Part shown: positions 42,606-50,765 of the stretch, one piece after another
Layout of the letters: each line of letters opens with the position of its first letter
Numbering within the stretch: the stretch's first letter is position 1
Source of the DNA: Acidimicrobiia bacterium
GTDB taxonomy: Bacteria; Actinomycetota; Acidimicrobiia; IMCC26256; PALSA-610
Assembly: GCA_036271555.1 (NCBI GenBank)
Contig: DATBAK010000039.1
Coordinates: 1 to 64,000, forward strand
DNA: 64,000 bases
Reading direction: 5' to 3'
Notes under the pieces: generated by a model
The model's input: the letters and a program-made list of their open reading frames with translations, nothing else
Told to the model about the DNA's origin: nothing
The model's database searches: none
Made by a program: the position numbers and the translations under genes

Positions 42606-43738
42606 CAGAAAACGTCCATGAGCATCTCGAGCAGCAGCTGCCGCGTGCGGTCGCGGTCGAAGTTCGCGACGCGGCGACGGCCGCGTTCCGCGAGGTCGCG
42701 GCGCAGGTCCGGGTCGTCGACGACGCGCATGAGCGCCTCGGCGACGAGTGCGGGGCCGGCCGTCGGAGGCAGCAGTAGGCCGCCGTCGCCCACGACCTCC
42801 GGTATGGCGGCGTTCGCGGTCGCGACGATCGGGAGCCCGAACGCCATCGCCTCGACGAGCGGCACGCAGAAGCCTTCGTGCTCGGAGACCGTCACCATCG
42901 CGCGCGCCCGCCGGAACATCGCCGCGAGGTTGGCGTCGGGCACGCCGCCGACGATGTGCGCCGTGGGCAGGTTGAGCTCGCGCACGTGGCGGATCACCGA
43001 GTTCGCGTAGCTCTTGAAGCGGTGGGGGCCGACGAGCAGCAGGAACGCCGGGAACGCGTGGTACGTGCGCGCCACGTGCATCGCGTCGATCAGCAGCTCG
43101 GGTCGCTTGTGGGGCACGAGCTGGCCGACGAACAGCACGAACGGCATGCCGAGCTGCGTGTCGAGATAGTTGAGCGTGCCCGCGTCGGGCGTCATGTCGA
43201 GCAGCCGCCGCGGGTCGATCACGGGCGGCACGATCCGGATGTCGCGGTAGCCGATCTCGTAGAGCTCGGCCGCGTTGAAGGCGGAGTCGGCGATCGTGAG
43301 CCGCACGCGGTCGCGGAGCGAGTCGAGCTCGCGCCGGCCGAGGTCGAGCAGCTCGGCGAACTCCGGCGCCCACGGCTCGAAGTAATGCGCGGGCGTGACG
43401 TTGTGGTACACGAGCACGAGCGGCTCGGTACGCGCCCGCAGGAACGACGTGATCGAGGGCTCGCCGATCGACGCGTGGTACAGCAGCACGCCCCTGCGGT
43501 CGTGGCGCGAGAACTCGCGCAGGTGGCGAACCTTGCCCGCGAGCTCGGGTGCGACGTGACGCGCGTAGATCTCCGACGGCGCCGCCATCTGCAGCACCGA
43601 CTGGAACTCGAGCGCGACGTTGGTGATCGCGTCGCCGGGCGCCGCCGCGGTGATGATCTGGTGGATGCCGAACGGCGTCTCGGTTCGGGCCGAGGACGCG
43701 CGCAGCCCCGCGTCGCGAAGGAGCGCGGTGGGGCTCAC
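42605..43738 (-). CDS. GT4-type glycosyltransferase
   Basis: GTG 43738 overlaps the methyltransferase stop as GTGA; 377 residues. It has VYHNVTPAHYFEPWAPE, FVLFVGQLVPHKRPELLIDAM and VSEHEGFCVPLVEAMAFGLPIV, the same set as the duplicated enzymes at 19524-21691, so it belongs to the same subfamily. It lies between a capping-type methyltransferase and a GT4 gene, next to the Wzm/Wzt exporter, suggesting a late step of the exported glycan. Confidence 0.88.
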   Translation of the reverse strand: MSPTALLRDAGLRASSARTETPFGIHQIITAAAPGDAITNVALEFQSVLQMAAPSEIYARHVAPELAGKVRHLREFSRHDRRGVLLYHASIGEPSITSFLRARTEPLVLVYHNVTPAHYFEPWAPEFAELLDLGRRELDSLRDRVRLTIADSAFNAAELYEIGYRDIRIVPPVIDPRRLLDMTPDAGTLNYLDTQLGMPFVLFVGQLVPHKRPELLIDAMHVARTYHAFPAFLLLVGPHRFKSYANSVIRHVRELNLPTAHIVGGVPDANLAAMFRRARAMVTVSEHEGFCVPLVEAMAFGLPIVATANAAIPEVVGDGGLLLPPTAGPALVAEALMRVVDDPDLRRDLAERGRRRVANFDRDRTRQLLLEMLMDVF

Positions 43739-44925
43739 CGGGTCGCGATGAGCGCGTAGTCCTGGGCGCCGAAGAGCAGACGGTCGATGCGGTCGAAGTT
43801 CTCGTTGATCGCGCGGGCCTGCGCGTCGTCGCCGGGCACGGGCACGAGGCGCTCGTTCGCCGGTACCGGCGAGCGCCACTCGACCTCGAGCTTCTGGAAC
43901 CCGGCCTCGGTGAAGAGGAACTCGAGCAGGCCGCGGTGCACGGGCCGGACGTGGTCGGGATCGAGCCAGAACGAGCGCGCGTACGTGAACAACGACTCGG
44001 GGTTCACCGTCTCGATGATCACCTTGCCGCCCGGCCGCACCTTCTCGGCGCAGAGCTCGACGACGTCGATCACCTGCTGCGGCGAGAGGTGCTCGATCAC
44101 CTGGATCATCGAGATGCCGCCGAGGCTCTCGGGCGCGAGCGTGCGCAGATGCTCGACCGCGGTGCCGCCCGCGACGTCGAGCCCGCGGCCACGCGCGAGC
44201 GCGACGAGGTGCGGGTCGACCTCGATCCCCGACACCTCGAGGCCCATGTCGGCGAGCAGCTCCATGAGCTCGCCGCGGCCGAAGCCGATGTCGAGCACGG
44301 GGCTGCAGCCTTCGAAGTGCGTGACGAGGTCGGCGTAGCGGGCGCGGAGATCGTCGGCACCGCCGCGGAAGCGCTGGGTGAAGTGGGTCTCGTCGTAGTA
44401 CGTGTCGACGCCCGCGCCGGGGACACGCGCGGCAACGTCGCCGACGCGCCGGTCGAGCTCGTTGAGCGAACGGGTGTGCTCCGCGAGCCGCTGTTGGAGA
44501 TCGTCGAGCTGCTGCGCGACGACCTGCTCGCCGCCGCTCGCGATCGAGCTCGCGATCTCACTCAACAGCGCGAGCACACCCGTGAGGAGCACCTGCTGCT
44601 CCTGCGATTGCGCGAGCACACCGTCGATCGCGCGGCTCAGCGCGCGGTTCACGAGCCGGTGCGCGAGCGCCCCTCCGGGTACGCCGCTCGAGCTCGCGAT
44701 CCGCGTGCGGGAGAACTCGTACTCGCCGAGATCGCGAATCTGCGAGTCGAGCTCGTCGAAGGCCTGCGGCGCGACGCGCGAGCGCGGTCCGATGAGCTGC
44801 GTGAAGTGCTGCTCGAGCGACTCTTCGAGATCGTCGGGATACGCCCCGGCGTTGCGCCGGGCTTCGACACGGTCGCGCAGCTCCGCGACCAGCTTCTCGA
44901 GGTCGGGATCGGACCCGTTCGCCAC
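43735..44925 (-). CDS. Methyltransferase with N-terminal helical region, O-antigen capping type
   Basis: A 396-residue protein. The N-terminal half is helical and charged, with a likely coiled coil around residues 100-155 (QQVLLTGVLALLSEIAS through DDLQQRLAEHTRSLNELDRR region). The C-terminal half is a standard SAM domain: VLDIGFGRGELMELL, VSGIEVDPHLV, ISMIQVIEHLSPQQV, VRPGGKVIIETVNPESL and GFQKLEVEWRSPVP. This domain order resembles methyltransferases that end O-polysaccharide chains. The neighbour encodes a Wzt with a C-terminal domain, the usual partner of a chain-end cap. A TAGATT hexamer six bases before the GTG suggests a leaderless message. Confidence 0.85.
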   Translation of the reverse strand: MANGSDPDLEKLVAELRDRVEARRNAGAYPDDLEESLEQHFTQLIGPRSRVAPQAFDELDSQIRDLGEYEFSRTRIASSSGVPGGALAHRLVNRALSRAIDGVLAQSQEQQVLLTGVLALLSEIASSIASGGEQVVAQQLDDLQQRLAEHTRSLNELDRRVGDVAARVPGAGVDTYYDETHFTQRFRGGADDLRARYADLVTHFEGCSPVLDIGFGRGELMELLADMGLEVSGIEVDPHLVALARGRGLDVAGGTAVEHLRTLAPESLGGISMIQVIEHLSPQQVIDVVELCAEKVRPGGKVIIETVNPESLFTYARSFWLDPDHVRPVHRGLLEFLFTEAGFQKLEVEWRSPVPANERLVPVPGDDAQARAINENFDRIDRLLFGAQDYALIATR

Positions 44926-44931
44926 GTCGGG

Positions 44932-44937
44932 AATCTA
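44932..44937 (-). promoter_or_regulatory. Leaderless-type -10 element TAGATT
   Basis: TAGATT on the minus strand ends six bases before the GTG at 44925, inside the 23-base gap after the exporter gene, so the glycosyltransferase run can be expressed apart from the exporter. Confidence 0.6.
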
Positions 44938-44948
44938 GCGCGGGGCCC

Positions 44949-46226
44949 TTACGCGGCCGAGCCCCGACCCGCTTCGACCGCGAGGTCGCCGAACCGGATC
45001 TCGACCGGCAGCGCGACCATGCCGATCGTACGCATCGGATTCATCACCTCGAACTGGTACTGCTGATCGCGCCAGTCGTACACGGTGCCCTCGTCGGTCG
45101 TCTGGATCGCGAGCGTCACCATGTAGGTGCCGTCGAGCAGTGGGACGCGCTCGAACACGAAGGCCATCTCGCCGTCGCCGTCGGCCTTTGGCACTTCGAT
45201 CTCGGCAGCCCGCGTGTTCGTGCCGAAGATGTTGTTGCCTTCCTGGTCGTGGATCCCGACGCCGAACAGGAGGTCGTCGGTCGGCTCGTCGGCGTGGTAG
45301 CTGATCGAGATCGTCATCGGCTCGTCGGGCAGCAACCAGTTGCGGCCGGCCGCGATCCCCGGGTGCGTGATCTCGACGTGCGTGATCTTGACCCGCAGGG
45401 TCGCGGAACCGGCCATCTGCGCGCCGTGGCTCTGCGCTTCTTCGTCGACGGGCTCGGGTTCGACGTCGTCGGCCGCGGTCGACAGACCGGAACGGCGCAA
45501 CGTCTCGCGGAACGTGCGCACCGCGTGGCCCGGCTTGTCGTCGTCGACGACGACACCGCGGTCGAGCACGATCGTGCGGTCACAGATGCGGCGCACGAGG
45601 TCGGCCGCGTGCGTCACGAACAGGATGGTGCGGCCCTCGCGCTGGAACTGCTTCACGCGCTCGAGACACTTGCGCTGGAAGTTCTCGTCGCCGACTGCGA
45701 GCACCTCGTCGATGAGCAGTATGTCGGGGTCGACGTTCACGGCGACCGCGAAACCGAGGCGCACGTACATGCCCGACGAGTAGTGGCGCACCTGCATGTC
45801 GATGAACTTGTCGAGCTCCGCGAACGCGACGATCTCGTCGAACACGCGCTCGATGCTCTTCTTCGACAGCCCGAGGATCGACGCGTTCATGAAGATGTTC
45901 TCGCGGCCCGTCAGCTCCGGGTGGAAGCCGGCGCCGAGCTCGAGCAGGGCGGCGAGCCGGCCGTGCGTGACGATCTCGCCGGTCGTCGGCTGGATGATGC
46001 CGGCCACGCACTTCAGCAGCGTCGACTTGCCCGAACCGTTGTGGCCGAGCAGCCCGACCGTCGTACCTTCCTCGATGTCGAAGCTGATCTGGTTCTCGTC
46101 GAGTGCCCAGAAGTCCTCGTACGGGATGCGACCGAAGTGGATCGCCTTCTCCTTCAGCGAGCCCCAGTGCTCGTGGAAGAGGCGGAACCGCTTCGAGACG
46201 TCGCGAACCTCGATCGCCGGCGGCAC
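44949..46226 (-). CDS. wzt: Wzt-type ABC exporter ATPase with C-terminal carbohydrate-binding-type domain
   Basis: A 425-residue protein. The ATPase domain has Walker A GHNGSGKST (61-69), signature YSSGM (149-153), Walker B DILLIDE (168-174) and the H-loop in FVTHA. After about residue 250 a linker leads to a beta-rich domain (about 275-425) like the C-terminal domain of Wzt proteins, which in some O-antigen systems binds the modified chain end before export. It works with the permease at 46226-47122; the GTG start overlaps that gene's stop by one base. The domain predicts that the exported glycan carries a cap. Confidence 0.94.
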   Translation of the reverse strand: MPPAIEVRDVSKRFRLFHEHWGSLKEKAIHFGRIPYEDFWALDENQISFDIEEGTTVGLLGHNGSGKSTLLKCVAGIIQPTTGEIVTHGRLAALLELGAGFHPELTGRENIFMNASILGLSKKSIERVFDEIVAFAELDKFIDMQVRHYSSGMYVRLGFAVAVNVDPDILLIDEVLAVGDENFQRKCLERVKQFQREGRTILFVTHAADLVRRICDRTIVLDRGVVVDDDKPGHAVRTFRETLRRSGLSTAADDVEPEPVDEEAQSHGAQMAGSATLRVKITHVEITHPGIAAGRNWLLPDEPMTISISYHADEPTDDLLFGVGIHDQEGNNIFGTNTRAAEIEVPKADGDGEMAFVFERVPLLDGTYMVTLAIQTTDEGTVYDWRDQQYQFEVMNPMRTIGMVALPVEIRFGDLAVEAGRGSAA

Positions 46227-47122
46227 TAGAGCTCCTCGGCGAAGTTCGCCTCACTGCGCCCGAACACCGCGACCGCAACGCAGAACGTCACGATGCCGAA
46301 CGCAAAGGAGTAACCGAGATACGCGAGGTAGATCGAGAACGGCCAGTGCGGAAGGATGCCGATGTTCAGCGCCTTGTTGTCCGTGCGCGCGTAGATGCCG
46401 CGCTGGAAGATCAGCACGATCGGCGTCACGGGGTTGAGCTCCCACACTCTCGTGAACCACCAGTGACCGCGCTTGCCGAGCGTCATGAACCCGTAGACGA
46501 CGGGCGTGACCCAGAACCACGCGAGCAGCGCGAGCTCGAGGAAGTGCTGCGTGTCGCGCAGGTACACGTTCACCGCGCTGAGCAGAATGCCGAGCGACGC
46601 GGTGAGTAGCACGAGCGCGACGAGTGCGAGCGGCAGCAGCGCGAGGAAGGTCCACGACACGCTCCACTGCACGATCGCCAGCACGGCGAACAGGACGGTC
46701 GCCTGCAGGCAGAACGTGATCACGGTCGAACCGACCGCGGCGAGCGGCAGGATCTCGCGCGGGAACGCGACCTTCTTCACGAGCCCGGCGTTGCCGACGA
46801 CCGCGCCGCACGCGGCGCCGAGCCCCGCGGAGAAGAGGTTCCACACGAGCAGCCCCGACAGCAGGTAGATCGGGAACTCTGGGATCCCGGAGCCGAGGAT
46901 CTTCACGAACGCGATGTAGTACACGACGAGGTAGAGGAGCGGGTTGAGCAGCGACCACGCGAAGCCCAGAACGCTGTTCTTGTACTTGACCTTCAGCTCC
47001 TTGCGCGTCATCCCCACGAGCAGTTCGTGGTACTCCGCGATGCGCCGGAACCGGGTCGCGACGGACGCTCGGGGCCGGATGACCCGCGCGCCGCGCGCGG
47101 TGCCGGCACCGGTTCGAGCCAT
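46226..47122 (-). CDS. wzm: Wzm-type ABC-2 permease for polysaccharide export
   Basis: A 298-residue ABC-2 membrane protein with six helices. It starts with a basic cytosolic region and the amphipathic segment FRRIAEYHELLVGMTRKELKV, then KNSVLGFAWSLLNPLLYLVVYY, typical of Wzm/TagG proteins. It forms the channel for a lipid-linked polysaccharide, with Wzt as ATPase. A TACAGT hexamer six bases before the ATG suggests a leaderless transcript covering both exporter genes. Confidence 0.94.
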   Translation of the reverse strand: MARTGAGTARGARVIRPRASVATRFRRIAEYHELLVGMTRKELKVKYKNSVLGFAWSLLNPLLYLVVYYIAFVKILGSGIPEFPIYLLSGLLVWNLFSAGLGAACGAVVGNAGLVKKVAFPREILPLAAVGSTVITFCLQATVLFAVLAIVQWSVSWTFLALLPLALVALVLLTASLGILLSAVNVYLRDTQHFLELALLAWFWVTPVVYGFMTLGKRGHWWFTRVWELNPVTPIVLIFQRGIYARTDNKALNIGILPHWPFSIYLAYLGYSFAFGIVTFCVAVAVFGRSEANFAEEL

Positions 47123-47128
47123 GAAGCA

Positions 47129-47134
47129 ACTGTA
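47129..47134 (-). promoter_or_regulatory. Leaderless-type -10 element TACAGT
   Basis: TACAGT on the minus strand ends six bases before the ATG at 47122. Confidence 0.6.
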
Positions 47135-47179
47135 ACCGACGACCCTCGCGAAACGGGGCTCGGTCGGGCGGATGCGGCG

Positions 47180-47689
47180 TTATCGGCCGGTTCGGCCGTC
47201 GAGCAGCTCGCGCGTGATGTCCATGTGCCCCGCATGACGCGCGAGCTCCTCGACGAGATGCGTGACGACCCAGCGCAGCGTCGTCGGCCGCGTCGGTCCG
47301 CGCGACGCCACGTCGAACGACGGCGCCGCGTCGAGCACCGCGTCGGCGGCCGCGGTCTCGAATCGATGGAACGCGACGACGTCGGCGACCGACCATCCGT
47401 CGGGCAACTCGAACATGTGCGCGCGCCACTTCATGTCCATCGCCTCGCCCGCGAAGATCGCGCGCAGCCACAGTCGTTCCGCGTAGCCGCAGTGCACCGC
47501 GATCGCGCCGAGCGAGTTCGCGGTCGGTGCGGGCCGCCACCGCAGCTGCGCGTCGTCGAGATCTTCGAGCTTGAAGAGGACGCTCGCGCGCAGGTGCACG
47601 AGCCACGCGCGCGCCATCGTCATCTCGCCGGCCGGGGTCGCCTCGTCCGGCCGCGGCACACTCATCTCCGGCGGCTTCTCGTGGCTCAT
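47180..47689 (-). CDS. DinB/DUF664 family protein
   Basis: A 169-residue four-helix protein of the DinB-like/DUF664 superfamily. Likely metal-binding histidines are in AIAVHCGYAERL and VVTHLVEELARHAGHMD. In actinobacteria these small metalloproteins include thiol-dependent transferases, but most are uncharacterised. A relative is at 62815-63291. The ATG and its AAGGAG ribosome-binding site lie within a repeat also found at 26429. Despite the family name, a DNA-damage role is not implied. Confidence 0.85.
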   Translation of the reverse strand: MSHEKPPEMSVPRPDEATPAGEMTMARAWLVHLRASVLFKLEDLDDAQLRWRPAPTANSLGAIAVHCGYAERLWLRAIFAGEAMDMKWRAHMFELPDGWSVADVVAFHRFETAAADAVLDAAPSFDVASRGPTRPTTLRWVVTHLVEELARHAGHMDITRELLDGRTGR

Positions 47690-47754
47690 GCGCTCGCTCC
47701 TTCGCCGGCTCCCCTTCGGGTCGCCGACTCGCACGCTCGCTGGCGAGCCTCGAC
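47687..47754 (-). repeat. Start-site repeat cassette, copy B
   Basis: On the minus strand this matches 26429-26497 almost throughout and includes AAGGAG seven bases before the ATG of the DinB gene. It is extended upstream (to about 47780) by the GAGCGGAGCGAGC block of the dispersed repeat. Confidence 0.85.
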
Positions 47755-47807
47755 GCTCGCTCCGCTCACGCCTTCGGCCGCGCGCGCGAGTCGATGCGCG
47801 CGTGCGA

Positions 47808-48575
47808 TCACGGCTGCTGTCGATCGAGCCAGCCGAAGAGCATCGCGATCGCGCGCGGGTCGTGTCGCAACCGGTGACCGCCGTTCTGCACGATGCGCAG
47901 CTCGGCGCGCGGCCCACCGTTCGACGCGAGCTTGCGCGAGTCGTCCACCGGCACGACGTCGTCGTCGGATCCGTGCACGACCAGCCACTCGCGCGGCGTG
48001 ACGCGGCCGGCGGCCGCGAGCGGATCGAGGTTCGCGATCGCGCGCGTCCACGCGACCGAATCCGCGGGATAGCCCTCGGTTCGGAGCACTCCCCCGCGGC
48101 GCGCGTACTCGAGGAACCACGCGGGATCACGCACCCATTCGCGCAGCGACGCGGGTGCGGCGAACGTCGCGAGCCCGCGCACACGATCGTCGTCGGCCGC
48201 GGTCACGATTGCGATCGTGCCGCCGAGACGGAACCCGACGAGCCAGATGCTGCTGATGTCGGGTCGCTCGTCGAGCGCGTCGACCGCGGCGCGCGCGTCG
48301 GCGAGCCAGCCGTCGATCGAGAAGTCGCCCTCCGACGTGCTGGTCCCGCGGTACGCGAACGTGAGCGCGGCCCAGTTCGTCTCGCGCGCGATGCGCTCCG
48401 CGAGCGGCGGGTACGTCTGCCCGGCCATCGCCGCGCCGCCCGCGCCGCGCGGAAACCCCGCGAGCAGCACGAGACCCGGCACCCGTTGCACGCCCGCAGG
48501 CCGCGCGAGGTGCGCAGTCAGGCGCAACCCTTCCGAGAAGATCTCCTCCAACTGCCCTCCGTCGCGCGACCACAT
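47808..48575 (-). CDS. Alpha/beta hydrolase with Arg at the nucleophile position
   Basis: A 255-residue alpha/beta-hydrolase fold. The oxyanion region is LVLLAGFPRGAGG, the nucleophile elbow reads LVGFRLGG, with arginine (R116) where serine is normal, and the later acid and histidine appear intact in VVHGSDDDVVPVDD and GGHRLRHD. It may be inactive as a hydrolase or use different chemistry; similar G-x-R-x-G elbows are known in a few hydrolase-like families. ATG 48575 lies in CGACCACATGGTCG, a palindrome related to the dispersed repeats, so the start is not certain. A leaderless DUF1802 gene diverges from it. Confidence 0.8.
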   Translation of the reverse strand: MWSRDGGQLEEIFSEGLRLTAHLARPAGVQRVPGLVLLAGFPRGAGGAAMAGQTYPPLAERIARETNWAALTFAYRGTSTSEGDFSIDGWLADARAAVDALDERPDISSIWLVGFRLGGTIAIVTAADDDRVRGLATFAAPASLREWVRDPAWFLEYARRGGVLRTEGYPADSVAWTRAIANLDPLAAAGRVTPREWLVVHGSDDDVVPVDDSRKLASNGGPRAELRIVQNGGHRLRHDPRAIAMLFGWLDRQQP

Positions 48576-48652
48576 GGTCGCATGCTCGCTCCCGACGACA
48601 CCGGGCGTCGCCGGTTGCACCGCCGACCGCTCGCCGGCTCCGACCGGTCTCG

Positions 48653-48658
48653 TATCCT
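48653..48658 (+). promoter_or_regulatory. Leaderless-type -10 element TATCCT
   Basis: TATCCT ends seven bases before the GTG at 48666, with no ribosome-binding site in between. Confidence 0.6.
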
Positions 48659-48665
48659 GGCCCGC

Positions 48666-49250
48666 GTGACCACCGCCGCGGCGACTCCGGCACTGAAGGA
48701 ATGGGCGGTCATCGTGCACGCGCTGCTCGAGGGCGAGCAGGTCGTCGACGTGCGCAAGGGCGGCCTGCGCGAAGACGGCCGCCACTTCGCGCTGCAGTCG
48801 GACCGCTTCTACCTGTATCCCACTGCGGAGCACCAGAAGCCGGAGCTGCTCAAGGCCGCGTATCGCCGCTGGATCGACCTCGCCCCGGCGGCACCGGTCG
48901 GCGAGTCGATCACGATCCCCGGCTGGGCCGAGGTCGTCGAGTCGGTCACGATCACCGAGCCCGAGCAGCTCGCCGCGATCGACGGCAAGCTCATCTGGAC
49001 CGGCGACTACGTCGAGAGCCGCCTCAAGTGGAAGTCGCGCGATCCGCTCTGGGTGCTCGTGCTGCGGGCACATCGCTTCGACGAGCCGCTCACCGTCGGG
49101 TGGGACGACGCGTACGGCGGCTGCACGTCGTGGGTGGAGCTCGCGGGGCTGCCCCCCGACGCTGCATCGGTGCCGTCGTCGCCCGCGCTCTCCGACGTCG
49201 CCTTCGAAGCCCGCAAGCAGGGCGTGATGGACGCCGTCACGCCGGCCTGA
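48666..49250 (+). CDS. DUF1802 family protein
   Basis: A 194-residue soluble protein recognised by LKEWAVIVHALLEGEQVVDVRKGG near the start, then FALQSDRFYLYPTAEHQKPELLK and LKWKSRDPLWVLVLRAHRFDEP, as in DUF1802 proteins of bacteria and cyanobacteria. The function is unknown. The last 30 residues are variable. The start GTG is supported by a TATCCT hexamer seven bases before it. It is divergent from the hydrolase and followed by a dispersed repeat. Confidence 0.82.
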   Translation: MTTAAATPALKEWAVIVHALLEGEQVVDVRKGGLREDGRHFALQSDRFYLYPTAEHQKPELLKAAYRRWIDLAPAAPVGESITIPGWAEVVESVTITEPEQLAAIDGKLIWTGDYVESRLKWKSRDPLWVLVLRAHRFDEPLTVGWDDAYGGCTSWVELAGLPPDAASVPSSPALSDVAFEARKQGVMDAVTPA

Positions 49251-49265
49251 CCGCTGCGACCGTGG

Positions 49266-49350
49266 CTGAGCGCGCGAGCAGAGCGAGCGGCGCGGCCTCG
49301 CTCACTCCCGTCCCGCGTCACGGAGCGGCGAGCGCAGCGAGCGCGACCAG
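49266..49350 (+). repeat. Dispersed GC-rich repeat
   Basis: GAGCAGAGCGAGCGGCG, an ACTCCCGTCCCGCGTCACGG block, then AGCGGCGAGCGCAGCGAGCG and CGACCAG. It fills the gap between convergent genes. The central block matches 29695-29770 read on the opposite strand. Confidence 0.7.
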
Positions 49351-49572
49351 CTAGCGCGCAGCCTTCTTGATCGACGTGTGGGCGTGGTAGCCGCGGTTGC
49401 GGGCCTCGGCGAGCGTGTCGGGAGCGAACGCCGCGAACTGCTCCGACTGCACGAGCTCGTCGATCGCGGCCGCGACCTCCGGGTCGGAGTCGATGAGCTC
49501 CATGTCGTAGACGACCTGGCGGCGCTTGTCGCCGAGGTAACGGGATTCCTCGAAGGCACGCGGTCGGGTCAC
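49351..49572 (-). CDS. Small conserved-looking hypothetical protein
   Basis: GTG 49572 gives 73 residues, with a TATCGT hexamer eight bases upstream supporting it over a longer frame from 49662. The protein is acidic in the middle (MELIDSDPEVAAAIDELVQSE) and basic at the end (HTSIKKAAR), with no membrane segment or cysteine. I do not recognise a family. It is divergent from the homogentisate dioxygenase gene. Confidence 0.6.
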   Translation of the reverse strand: MTRPRAFEESRYLGDKRRQVVYDMELIDSDPEVAAAIDELVQSEQFAAFAPDTLAEARNRGYHAHTSIKKAAR

Positions 49573-49580
49573 GGCGGCGC

Positions 49581-49586
49581 ACGATA
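49581..49586 (-). promoter_or_regulatory. Leaderless-type -10 element TATCGT
   Basis: TATCGT on the minus strand ends eight bases before the GTG at 49572. Confidence 0.5.
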
Positions 49587-49643
49587 GCGTCGGAGCCGTC
49601 GCGGGCCGCAACGCACCAACCAGCACACCCGAGCGAGGCTGCG

Positions 49644-50765
49644 ATGAGCGACGGCGCGTCACCCCAGTGGATCCGCGGCACCACGTCGCGCCAGGCCCAC
49701 GCCGACCTGCCGCCCGGCACCGTCGAGGAGGAGCACGGGCGCGAGGGCTTCACCGGCCGCGCCAGCCACCTCTACCGGATGCACGCGCCGACGGGCTGGC
49801 GCTCGATCCGCGGTCCGCTCCAACCCCACGCGCTCGACACGGCGACCGTCGGGCCCGACGACGGCCTCGCGGCCGCGCTGCTCGAGAACGACGACGTGCG
49901 CATCGGCTTCTGGCCCCTGCCGGCGGGCGGCACCGACTGGTTCCTGCGCGAGGCCGACGGCGACGTCTGCTACTTCGTGCACGAGGGCACGGGCACGCTC
50001 GGCACCGAGTACGGCCCGCTCACGTACGCGCCGGGCGACTTCCTCGTCGTCCCACGCGGCACGACGCACCGCTTCGAGTGCGAGACCGCGACCGGCGCGC
50101 TCTGCGTCACCGCGCTCGAAGGCAGCCTCTCGCTCCCCGACCGCGGCCTGCTCGGACGGCACGCGCTCTTCGACCCCGCGATCCTCGAGGTGCCCGAGCC
50201 CGCGCCGCGCGACGAGGCCGGCGACTTCGAGGTGCGGGTGCGCCGCGCCGGCGCGACGTCGACGCTCGTGTACCCGTTCCACCCGTTCGATGTGATCGGG
50301 TGGAAGGGCGACCTCGCGCCGGTACGGCTGCACGTCGACGACTTCCGCCCGGTCACCTCGCCGCGCTATCACCTGCCGCCGTCGGCGCACACCACGTTCG
50401 CCGGCAGCCGGTTCGTGATCGCGACGTTCGCGCCCCGACCGTTCGAGACCGATCCCGGCGTGCTGCGGGTGCCGTTCTTCCACCGCAACATCGACTACGA
50501 CGAAGTGATCTTCTATCACCGCGGTCAGTTCTTCAGCCGCGTCGGGATCGGCGCGGGGATGATGACGTTCCATCCCGCGGGCATCCATCACGGTCCGCAA
50601 CCGGGCGCGATCACGCGTGCTGCGGAACGCGGACCCGGCGGCGAGACCGACGAGGTCGCGATCAACATCGACGCGCGCCGGCCGTTGCGGTTGACCGGCG
50701 CGGGCGCGGCCGCCTCGGTCGCCGACTACGCAAACTCCTGGCGCGATCCGTCCGTCTCCGACTGA
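49644..50765 (+). CDS. hmgA: Homogentisate 1,2-dioxygenase
   Basis: A 373-residue cupin-type dioxygenase. The iron-binding region is FFHRNIDYDEVIFYHRG (His and Glu as in HRNxxxxE) with HPAGIHHGPQPG later for the last histidine, and FHPFDVIGWKGDLAP is a family hallmark. It opens the ring of homogentisate to maleylacetoacetate in tyrosine breakdown. The next gene, overlapping by one base, is a fumarylacetoacetase-like hydrolase, and 4-hydroxyphenylpyruvate dioxygenase lies nearby on the other strand. The protein is shorter than the eukaryotic enzyme (about 445), as in many bacteria. Confidence 0.92.
   Translation: MSDGASPQWIRGTTSRQAHADLPPGTVEEEHGREGFTGRASHLYRMHAPTGWRSIRGPLQPHALDTATVGPDDGLAAALLENDDVRIGFWPLPAGGTDWFLREADGDVCYFVHEGTGTLGTEYGPLTYAPGDFLVVPRGTTHRFECETATGALCVTALEGSLSLPDRGLLGRHALFDPAILEVPEPAPRDEAGDFEVRVRRAGATSTLVYPFHPFDVIGWKGDLAPVRLHVDDFRPVTSPRYHLPPSAHTTFAGSRFVIATFAPRPFETDPGVLRVPFFHRNIDYDEVIFYHRGQFFSRVGIGAGMMTFHPAGIHHGPQPGAITRAAERGPGGETDEVAINIDARRPLRLTGAGAAASVADYANSWRDPSVSD

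Noticed and set aside
47180-47689. DinB family name read as DNA-damage response
   Set aside because: The family is a broad metal-binding four-helix group; no damage-response promoter or neighbour is seen.
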